Assembly (NCBI GenBank): GCA_043228905.1
Contig: JBHGNT010000007.1
Location: 10,602,001 to 10,666,000 of the forward strand
Origin: Azolla caroliniana
Taxonomy: Eukaryota > Polypodiophyta
DNA: 64,000 bases
Reading direction: 5' to 3'
The notes under the pieces were generated by a model. That model did not search any database and had not been told where the DNA came from. It was given only the letters and a program-made list of their open reading frames with translations. The first letter of the stretch is position 1; each line of letters opens with the position of its first letter. This document shows positions 55,135 through 64,000 of this stretch, piece by piece. Both the position numbers and the translations under genes were made by a program.

Positions 55135-56446
55135 CTACCAAAAGTGCAAACGAGCAGTGACCACATCATTGGCATGGCTGCAAACCTCATCCAATTGCCC
55201 TCGTAGGCAGCTGTTAAGCGCAAACCATATGTCCATGATCACTTCCTCCAAGGGTTGCGCCCGATCTTGAAAGACCTTTAGGCAATGTGCTTTCCATACA
55301 TACCACAGGGTGAAGCCTGCGATCAGCATCCAAATTTTCGGGAACCTAGGGGATGTGGATTGCAAGCCTCTCTCAAAACAAATCTTGGCGATTTTGCCTC
55401 TCATGCATACGTAGCACCAACTATCCGCATTGAAGGCGTCCGTCCACCAATCAACAGAGTGATCAATCCATGCCACAACACTCCACGATGTTGTTCCTTC
55501 CACTTCACATGCCGGAAGGAGGTGAGTCACTCTATCCCATACCTTTTGAGCTTGAGGGCAATCCCACAGATAGTGCCTCAGAGTCTCAATAGGTGAATGG
55601 CAAAGTGGGCAGCCTAATGGGCCGCCACATTTACCTAGCCATTCGCCAACAGGAACCACATTATGACCGATTTGCCACCAAAAAAACTTTATCTTTTCCG
55701 GCATGTGGAGACGCCAAAGACCTTTCCAAAAGGTAATGAGCACCTCATCAGGGATGCCCAATGTACGCCAGCCATTGCGTAAGGGGCCGTTTAGCTGCAG
55801 TTGAAAAGTCCGGCCCAGTTTACTGTTGTACTCGAAGAAATGGCAAAATTTGCCATCATGTTTCCACCTGAAATCCCCTGGGTCCCATTCTAGTTCCACG
55901 AGGGGACGACAACCATATACCCATAACTTCCAATGGGGTTCCACCTTAGCAATATCCGGGTCTGTCTTCCAGATGTTATCAACCTGCGCCACCACGCGGA
56001 TTGGGTGCCAAGAGCCCCTACTCTGACTCTCCCCAAAAATTGTATCTCTTCCCAATCCGCTCATGCCCTTCAACAACTTAACCATTCCAGCCTCATCAAA
56101 GAGCCCGAACCAAGCATCTTCTCTCACCTACCCCATCGGAACCCTATCAACTGCCTCAGCTATCAATCTCCGCATTTTCATGGCTCCCTTGAGAGGAGGG
56201 AATGGGACCTCCTGGGCTCCTCCTAAAGCCACTGTGTGTCTCCAATCATCTATAGAGTGGAGCCCTATTTGCGCCAGCTTTACCCATGCTAGGCCCTTAA
56301 CTTGCCCTAACATCATGTCGTCACTTGTTCGCACCTGAGGGTTCCAAAATAATGGTTGTCTAGACCACTCGATTAGTGTCTCCGGCGTGTGCTTGACCAA
56401 ATGATGTCGTACGTGACACCATGCCCGCAAGATGGAGTTCCTAAAA
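55135..56446 (-). pseudogene. LINE ORF2 C-terminal part with zf-RVT domain
   Basis: Minus strand. About 56446-56128 encodes ILRAWCHVRHHLVKHTPE and PLFWNPQV, then one TAG near 56126; 56127-55135 is a 330-codon frame. It contains the plant LINE zf-RVT region: FWKGLWRLHMPEKIKFFWWQ, CGGPLGCPLC, IETLRHYLWDCPQAQKVW. The C-terminal W-rich segment (TLWYVWKAHCLKVFQ) is common in L1-type elements of plants. The reverse transcriptase part lies upstream at 57435-56985, separated by an insertion. The LINE copies itself by target-primed reverse transcription. Confidence 0.85.
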
Positions 56447-56984
56447 ATGTTGACAATAATGTTGCTAATGATCACGAACATGTAACAAATGCAGTTTTTC
56501 AGGAACCTGAGGAGACAACGAATGCCGACACACTTGCACCACTCGGCCTTTCCATTGATGAGGCAGAAAACCAGAGAAGAACCAGACGTCCTCGGGTGCC
56601 GGGTTTCAAAACAACTCAACGTGATGTGGACGCAATATTGAAAATAAGGGAACGTGAGCTACACCGCCTAGAAGCCATGGCTAGGGCACTCTCTACATTG
56701 GAACCCACATCAAGACCCTTTGACCCCCCACTTCTTTTCGAGAGGCTTGGGTGGAAATAAAATTAGGCTTAGTGTATAGTCACTTTCGAGTATACTACAT
56801 ATTGTACACTACTAGAACTCTTTTAGCTTAAGTTCTATTTTTTTTTTTACTTAATTTTATTTTTAGTTATGATGACTGGATAAATACTCTATTGTTGTAA
56901 ACCAATTGTCTCATGGGCCAAATTTGGCCTTAGAAGACGTTAATACATCTTTCTTTCTTTCTTTCTTTCTCCTCTGGATGACAA
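56447..56984 (+). mobile_element. 5'-truncated retroposed segment with (TTTC)n tail
   Basis: Plus-strand sequence that interrupts the LINE. It opens with an in-frame coding tail (to TAA at 56758; residues include ENQRRTRRPRVPGFKTTQRD, RERELHRLEAMARAL and PPLLFERLGWK), then an AT-rich 3' region with TTAATACATC and (TTTC)n at about 56951-56971. A truncated 5' end and a simple-repeat tail suggest retroposition. I do not recognise the protein; its clean frame and basic, helix-forming character suggest a real C-terminus. Clear target duplications were not found. Confidence 0.5.
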
Positions 56985-57435
56985 GCCATCTTGGGTGGGA
57001 CTCCACTCGTGCAACACCAATTCAAGGAGTCAGGCCAAGGCCTACATACTTGGGAGTCCCTACTTGCAAGCTATTACGAAGTAGAACCTTCCAGCACCCC
57101 TTACCTGGCAGGAGGCATTGAACCACCAATTTGGCTAGCAATGCTCGACTCTACATTAAGGGGTCTATGAGGCCAAGCCCCCCTTTGGCTCGCGGTTGCG
57201 GTAACCCATGCCATGACACTCTGGCGGCAACCATCGGGTTGTCCTTACCTGACCATATAAACCCCCTGATGGCAACCTTAATCGCGTGCAAACCTGAAGG
57301 GTCCATAATCCAGTAGGAGACTGAGTGCCACATGGTGGCGAGCATCACTTGGTTCGCGATAAGAACCCTACCAATGAAGGATAGTTTAGACCTGCTCCAT
57401 TGGTTCAGCTTCTTGCTTAGTTTGGCTTGCAACAA
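56985..57435 (-). pseudogene. LINE ORF2 segment after the reverse transcriptase core
   Basis: Minus strand 57435-57151 encodes KLSKKLNQWSRSKLSFIGRV, LIANQVMLATMWHSVSYWI and RGFIWSGKDN, then RVSWHGLPQPRAKGGLGLIDP, phrases found after the reverse transcriptase core of plant L1 LINEs. It runs on, past a stop, to about 56990 (RALLAKLVVQCLLPG). It is the upstream neighbour of the 56446-55135 piece. The catalytic core is missing. Confidence 0.83.
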
Positions 57436-59300
57436 AAATTATACTGAGTAACCAAAGTTTAGCTTGGTTTGAGTTTCACAAAGTTCGCATTTGTTTTTAG
57501 TTTTGGGAAATTGGTGTTCTTTACCTCTATTTTATTGTTTCCAAAGTATGTGTGAGGATTTTAGTATCAAATTTTGGGAACTCTACTATAGAGGATGAGA
57601 TACTCAAGAATGTTTTAAGTTATGATAGAAACTTTGAGAAATAAAGTGTTGTGCTAGATTTGGATGTATTCAAGTTTGTATTATTCTTCACACAATTTAA
57701 TGTGCAAAATTGTCCTTTGCCTCATAAAAAACTCATTTCTCTTCAATGATTATTTCATGTGATGAGGGAACAAACTTATGTGACGGAAGTTCATGTTAAG
57801 TTGTATCAATTAATGTGATTAAACTAAATTGTGAAATTTCAAAGTCTATTTTTCTAACAAAATTAAAATTTAACATTTCACAAAAGCGTAAAATGTAAAC
57901 AAAATGTTGTTATGTCTTGGAAGTTTTATCATACTCAAAGACATCTTCTTTCATGCTTGAGGCCTAAATTTTTTGCTATTTTGTTTGATTATACACACAT
58001 GCTCAATTTATAATTTAACAACAATTAATTTTCAAGATCTAGTACTTATAACTTAATTAGGTTCACATATAAATAATCCTTAGTGTTAATTATAATGTAA
58101 TTAGTACCATCTAATGTTGAAAATGCAACCATGCTTTTGGAACTTTGATACTCACAAATATGTATGTATGTGATGAGGAAATGCATCCATGAGTTATTCT
58201 AGTTTCATACAAACTCATATCATCCATTGATCCTTAGTTTCTTGTTGGACATGTTTTATCCAAAGTGAGCACGTGCACATATGTTGGGGAATCTTTTCTC
58301 CTATTGAAAAATAATCTTTTAGTTGAGGCACATGTAAACTTTTATAACAAACTAGATTCCTTAGTAGTCAAAGACACACGACAAAACATATGAAAACATA
58401 GATATTTAGCTTTTCCCAAAGCTTCCCCTTGCTAAATTGTTGTTTCCAAAAACAACAATTCCCATGCAATCTAGATTTATGATAATGACTCACTTATTTA
58501 GGCTATTTGATTCGCAATTGACTAAATCATAAAATAAACTAAACTTGATTTATATAAAGATTAATTTTCTTGTTAAAATTGATTTTCACATTAGTGAATG
58601 ATTGATGTTGCATAATTATATCGTAAGTATTCAAAATGTAATCCATCCAAATTTTTATGTGCTTGAGATACTTTGCAACAATCTCTTGCATATTCAAATT
58701 CATCATAATTGGAGAAAGCTAATGATACACAAATAAACATGAATATAACCTCTTAGACATATATCCATTTTCAATCTCGATGCCTAAAATTTATTGTCTT
58801 CCATTAACATAATATGTACAAGTGCATAGAAACAAATCCATTGGGAGAATATTATTCTATTACACAAGAATTAACGTTAATATATTAAAGGAGCTATAGC
58901 ATGTGTTGCTGCATGTTTTTCAAAATGGGTTAATATTTTTCTAATCAAACATGGGGAATTTCCTTCATCGCCCACATGCCCCTCTATAGAATTAAATTCT
59001 TTGGTTAATAATCAAGGATATATAATGAGATCTCCATTTATTGAAATATTTCATATGTACATATATCAAATTGGATATATATACATATGTATGTATGTAT
59101 GCTCTAAATTTTATTATATTAGGTTGTAAATAACACACGTATTATTTTTTTGGGAGCTATCACACATTATTGTGATCATTGGATAGATCACATATATACG
59201 TGTAAGCATAGATTGACCCATGTGTGATATTCGTGGTTTTCAACATCCGTAATATTCGAGAATACAAAGTCACCCACCCCAAGAATATTACAGAACCATT
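57436..59300. other. AT-rich region without a recognised gene
   Basis: About 1.9 kb of AT-rich sequence with no open frame of note and no match to other parts of the window. A short (ATGT)n-like run lies at about 59090-59100. Confidence 0.45.
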
Positions 59301-59790
59301 TGTTAATTTATTTATTATTTATTATTTAAAAAAACAAATATTTGTACATCTATTATAGAAAAATAGTATTAGTGTGAGGTCTCCTTTTTAATGTCAAGAG
59401 AGTAAAAAGTGGCGAATTAATGAACCTTTTATTTATTATTTATTATTAAAACTAGAACAAATACTTTTAAGTTTTTCATCTATTATAAAAATATTATTAG
59501 TGTAAGGTCCCCTCTTTAATGGGAGATAAAAATATGAAATTTTATGGGAACCTTTTACTTATTTACATATTTTTATTTATGTTTTGTTCTATTAAAATAT
59601 AAAACAAGTATATTTAAGTTTTATATCTATTATAAAAATATTACTAATGTGACGTCCCTTTTTAAAGATAGTTAAAAATATCAATTTTTGTGTTATTTAT
59701 TATTTATTAAAAATAAAACAAATACTTTTAAGTTTTCCATCTATTATATAAAAATATTATTTAGTGTAAGTTTCGTTTTTAATGTGAAGT
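59300..59790. repeat. Degenerate tandem repeat of about 120 bp
   Basis: Four diverged units, each with TTATTTATTATTTATTA, an A-rich AACAAATACTTTTAAG, then CATCTATTATAAAAATATTA and TTAGTGTAAGGTCCC ahead of TTTAATG. Unit starts fall near 59307, 59430, 59560 and 59690. Divergence between units is considerable. Confidence 0.7.
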
Positions 59791-61180
59791 TAAATATCCC
59801 CCTTTTATTGTGAAAGTCTCTTTGTTATATGATATATCTAAAAATCTAAAATGTATTAACTCTTCTTCTTTTTTGACAATATTTTTTTCATGCATTCTTA
59901 TGCGTATTTGTATGGTAACCCCCATGAATGCGATATGTCAATCTATGCTTGTAAGTAATAACCTACTTCACGATACATGCAAGCATGCATGGGTAATATA
60001 AATGAGAATGTGTGTAACAGAATTTCAAATGAGAAATTCACACTTGTGTGTGTGTGTGTGTGTTTGTGTATATAGATAGAGCATTCTATATATCACATTA
60101 TTTACTCTCCAAAAAGGGTACCCATCTACAATGAAGCTATATCCATCCCTCATGCAAAGGTATTTGGATTTCATGACATTTCTTGCTATGGCCAATTTTG
60201 AGTACAAAATTTTCTAAATGCACTAATGATTTAACTAGGAAAGTACGACCCTTTTTCCATCCCAAAGTATAGGGTCTAGGGCTCCTTTGGGATTGAAGGA
60301 CTCAAAACATTAAATGTTCCCTCTTCGAAAAAGTGGCGGTAACAAACACTCCAAATGGCAAGAAAAGTTTTAAATGAATGGAATTTACATCCTCATCATT
60401 CGTTTGAAAATGTTATTGGTTAAAATCGTAGGTGGTTTGTTCACTTGATAGAACGGTCTTACTATGTTATTCTCACAACCAATTTATAAAGCAATCTAAG
60501 GTGATTTGTACCATGTGACCATTATGTTAGTGTCACACACTTGACAAAGTGCTTCTACTATTGATATCTCACTCAACAAAATAGAACAAATTTTGTAAAT
60601 TTAGATAAGTGAAGAAAATATTTTATTTTATTTGACAAAATTTTACGCCTTGGTATTATAAAATCATAAGAAATACAAAACTTGTGTTAGATATACCAAC
60701 TGATTCCCTTGTACTCTCATTGTGGCTGATTTGATGTCTATATACAATAACCACACATAGTTTTTTGTGTATTTTCTAAGTGAAGGAAATACTTAGAGAA
60801 TAATTTATTAGCTTTGTAGTACTAAATGCAGTTTATAAACATATTACAACATCTTGAGATTTATCTACCATAAAATAATTGAGAGAAAACAAGAGATGTA
60901 CAAAGTATGTGAAATGTGAATTAGTGTGCTAGAAAAAGGGACTAAGATACACACCAAAGATAAATAGTTATATTCATTATGATGTGAAGAATTAGAAGGA
61001 TTATAATAAGAATGAATAAATTATAGTCAACATTAGACATATTAGAAGGGGCTTGGCTTATATAGGGCATGCACATGAGCACATCTAGAAGTTAGGATCA
61101 TTCTAAGTACATAATCAATGGGAGAGTGAGTGGGTTATCTAAAATATCTTCTTCATTTGTCTAAAAGAATTTCCCATTCA
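59791..61180. other. AT-rich region without a recognised gene
   Basis: Contains a (TG)n microsatellite at about 60043-60064. Otherwise no coding sequence or repeat that I can support. It ends at the LINE fragment. Confidence 0.45.
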
Positions 61181-61990
61181 TTAGGAGGCGCTCAAGGAAT
61201 TGTGGAGAGGGGCATGCCTCGACCTCAATGGTCTCTCAAGGGTTTCTTTTGAGATTCATTGGGAAAGTGTTATCCCGTCGCTTGAGGTCGGGCTTCAGTG
61301 GACCTCAGGAACAATGCCCACCGGTATGGCTGAGGGGATGATCTATCTCATCCCCAAAGAGCCAAACTGGAGCTTAGAGTTGTGCCAGTGGTGTCCAATC
61401 ACGATCCTTAACACAATATACAAGATACTTGCAAAAGTCCTAGCTCGGCGGTTTGCAAGCTTCTTACCGAACATCATACATGAGAGTCAAATAGGCTTTA
61501 TCAGAAGTAGGTGTATCTTTGATAACGTGCTACAACCTTCTACTATGGGAAGCTATGGCATTAGTAGATCACTTTGTGTCAAGCTCGGCTATTCTGTTAG
61601 ACTTCGAGAAGGCTTATGAGAGGGTACTTCAGCCCTTCTTAGAGAACGTGATGAGAGTTATGGGCGTACCCCAAAAATGGAGGAACTGCACTTTTGCACT
61701 CTATAGGATTGGTACTAGTATCGTGTTGCTAGCTAGCGTTAGGGGCCCCTCCTTCCGACTTCAATGTTTAGTGAGGCAGGGTTTTCCCCTAGCCCCATAT
61801 CTTTATCTATTTATAACTGAGGCTTTCTCTACCTTCTAAGAAGAACCAAGCAATGGATCGAGGGGACTGCCCGTCTCTAATGCGTTTGGAGATCTGTTGT
61901 TGTCACAATATGACGATGATACGATTCTCTTCCTACAAGGCGATGAGGAATTAGAATTAGGATTAGAATTTTTTATTGTCCACAAAGAGG
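61180..61990 (+). pseudogene. LINE reverse transcriptase fragment
   Basis: Encodes AEGMIYLIPKEPNWSLELCQ (near residue 40 of the frame from 61200), WCPITILNTIYKILAKVLARR and IIHESQIGFIRSRCIFDNVL. A frameshift near 61520 leads to ILLDFEKAYERVLQPF and VRQGFPLAPYLYLFITEAF. The active-site region reads SQYDDDTILFL (about 61905-61935) where plant LINEs usually have FADDT. Nothing of the endonuclease or C-terminal region adjoins it in the same orientation. Confidence 0.83.
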
Positions 61991-62178
61991 CTAGTTTTGA
62001 CCTATGGGACTAGAGTATACATGTGTTCTTGATATGTGTCTCCTTCCTAAGAAGGGCTATTCATACATTGAAGCACAAAGGCTCTATGTGTGAATAAAGC
62101 ATACACATATGAGCTCAACCTTCTAGGTGGTGTCTTACGTATGACACTTAAGTTATCACTCCCTCTTAGTATGTCAAC

Positions 62179-62958
62179 CTATCTTGAACGAATTGCACTA
62201 TATGTTGAGCATGTGAAGAGCAAGTGACATTCATCTTCATTGCATACTTTACATGTCTTTAAATTCGTTACATTTTGATACGATGATGCAACTTCAATAC
62301 CTAACTTGTGAGATCGAGTGTGAAGTAGTGTAAGGGCTCTATGAGCATTACTACTCATATTGGTAATGAGATAAGGTTGGATACGATCAATAGGCATTCT
62401 TGGTTTATATTGAGACCAACATTCAGGGTTGACATTTGCAATGTAGTATTCTAGCTTTGTCCTCTTAGCATCTTCCCACTTCATCCTTAATGATTCCACC
62501 AACCTTTCCTCAATCATTACATAATGCATAACATCGCTCGAAAGCTCTAAAAGATCATCCACCCCATCTTCTAAACCATTTCCTTATGTCAACAACCCAA
62601 CCGGAATGAGAGAATCTTACTCTTATGATTCTTTTGTAGCTTACATCCAACATTCCAAGCAAGATATGGTAATCGATCATTTTGTAATGTATTTATATAC
62701 TCTTTGGAGTGCCAATATTTCTATGGGTCGAACACTTATTTCCAAGAGCATAACTTGGTAAGAGGTATTGCATTTAACTCCTAATTGCCTGGTTAAAAAC
62801 ATATTTTGAATTTTCTCAATCTTATCCCATGCATTAAGAGAGATGGTCCCATCCCATACTTCTACTCCATAAAGCAATACTTGAGTTACCATGGCATTGA
62901 ACAAGATTAGTTTTACTTCCCATCCACAAGTATCACTTTGGTTGCATTGGTTCTCCAA
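62179..62958 (-). pseudogene. LINE ORF2 C-terminal fragment, a different family
   Basis: Minus strand. 62958-62677 encodes KLILFNAMVTQVLLYGVEVWDG and WDKIEKIQNMFLTRQLGVK, the region after the reverse transcriptase core in non-LTR elements. 62562-62179 encodes RMKWEDAKRTKLEYYIANVNP and, at its end, CKVCNEDECHLLFTC, a CCHC-like zinc motif. The style differs from the zf-RVT LINE at 55-57 kb. It converges on the plus-strand LINE fragment, with about 190 bp of unassigned sequence between. Confidence 0.75.
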
Positions 62959-63116
62959 AAGGTAATATGATTTCCAACCGGCTTGGAGCCTAGAATCAAA
63001 GCATGCACTCCATTTATTTGTGGTAGGTACATCAATACCAAGATATTAAAAGCTTCGAACAAATTGCATATGTTCACCTCTATATGTGAGCATAGGGTAA
63101 TGATGAGGTTGGCTGG

Positions 63117-63543
63117 TGTTGAGAGATCAGCTTAACATGGGCCGAATCGGCCGAAGAAGCCGAGAGTCGAGAGCCGAATCGAATAGAGTTCGATTCGGGT
63201 ATATGCTAAGTCGGAGGAAATCCGATAGGCCGTTAGGAGCCTATATTCCTATTATAGTAAATAGGAATATTATAGGAAAAATTAGTGTCAAGCTCATTTA
63301 TGAGCATTCAAGTACTGACAGTACTTGTGGCAGCCCATTCGTCAAGGCTTGTATATAAAGTGCATTTTGAGCACTATTGTATGTACTCAGTCTTTTTGTA
63401 ATCAAAATATTTTTTTCTGCTCCACTCAGTCTCTCCCTCTCTCTCTCATATTCTTTGTGTTTACCTAATTGCAGAGTTTCCAAATAATCGACTGTGCACT
63501 CGGTGTCTTTCGCACACGCTTCTACACATGTAACCTTTTTTCA
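63117..63543 (+). repeat. 5' LTR of copia element W
   Basis: 427 bp from TGTTGAGAG to TTTTTTCA, ending exactly at the primer site. It contains a TATATAAAG box near 63353 and a CT-rich stretch near 63430. It belongs to a copia element that continues beyond the window. Confidence 0.85.
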
Positions 63544-63555
63544 TGGTATCAAAGC
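63544..63555 (+). promoter_or_regulatory. Primer binding site of copia W (initiator tRNA-Met)
   Basis: TGGTATCAAAGC, one base different from the usual TGGTATCAGAGC, directly after the LTR. It fixes the element as plus strand. Confidence 0.88.
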
Positions 63556-63649
63556 GCGAGGGTTGAGACTCCTCTACAGCCAACAGAAAAGAAAGTGAAC
63601 AAGATAGAGATAAATTTTTCGTTTTCCAAAAAAGAAAAGACAACAACAT

Positions 63650-64000
63650 GGACAGATGAAGGGGAAGCTCACTTCTGATAGAGAAGCTTGATAGGAGCAA
63701 GTACGCATCTTGGTCTTAAAAGATGCATCACTACTTGCTCGGACATGGTTACTATAGTTATGTTGAAGGAGCTAATGATGTAGCACCGGAGTCGACACAC
63801 AGAGATTTCCCGGCCTAGAAACAAGCGGCAAGCAGAGTTCTGTACTCCTTTGCATCCTGTGTGCGCGATCAGCTACTGAGCTATATCCAGGATGCTTGGG
63901 GAAATCTGAAGAAGATCTTCGCCGCGAGCACCATAGCTAGAAAGCTTCAACTTAGACAAGAGTTGACCAATGTTTGACATAAAGATATGTCGGTGGCTGA
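63650..64000 (+). pseudogene. Copia element W gag, N-terminal part, broken
   Basis: Encodes LIEKLDRSKYASWS, a stop, KMHHYLLGHGYYSYVEGANDVAPE, and later RVLYSFASCVRDQLLSYIQDAWGNLKKIF and ARKLQLRQEL. This is the copia gag N-terminus (compare copia X at 26173-25700). In-frame stops at about 63718, 63818 and 63977 show it is decayed. The rest lies outside the window. Confidence 0.82.

Overview
This window is a transposon-dense stretch of a nuclear plant genome. The evidence is chromodomain Ty3 elements with YLDD reverse transcriptase, copia elements primed by initiator tRNA-Met, plant-type LINEs with a zf-RVT tail, a decayed pentatricopeptide (PPR) gene and intron-bearing genes. No intact ordinary host gene is visible. 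The PPR wording and the mix of elements would suit a seedless vascular plant such as a clubmoss or fern, but that is a weak inference.

Layout. 1-4680: minus-strand Ty3-like element A1, cut by the window edge. 4681-9464: plus-strand sister A2, truncated. 9465-11298 and 23166-26659: two parts of one minus-strand copia element (X), split by plus-strand element A3 (11299-23165). A3 is itself split by a minus-strand chromovirus, CR4 (16085 to about 21585), and carries a tRNA-headed SINE-like insertion in its 3' LTR. 26660-27648: a broken relative of the next element. 28338-38878: a 10.5-kb DNA transposon (S2) with 25-bp terminal inverted repeats, an ATGT target duplication and two convergent intron-containing genes. 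38909-39146: another fragment of its transposase. 39389-43175: gag-only non-autonomous LTR element B with 847-bp LTRs. 43180-44104: copia integrase fragment. 44105-46417: 5' end and gag of another Ty3-like element. 46418-53002: chromovirus CR5 with a CCCTC duplication, into which a solo LTR of B has inserted. 53003-54180: copia RNase H fragment and PPR relic. 55135-57435: minus-strand LINE interrupted by a retroposed piece. 57436-61180: AT-rich, no gene. 61180-62958: two LINE fragments. 63117-64000: start of a plus-strand copia element.

The most notable object is S2. One gene is a DDE-like transposase with GHGKG..DGxG motifs. The other, convergent gene reads as exons with matching splice phases and would encode a protein with coiled-coil segments, a RING-H2 finger and a degenerate FCP1/HAD phosphatase domain. 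The largest intron of each gene is packed with the palindrome TAGCTAATTAGCTA, which also lies just inside both element ends. Two further cross-family observations stand out: four LTR families carry a tRNA-like A-box/B-box module in the antisense direction, and both chromovirus LTR pairs carry clean heat-shock-element arrays.
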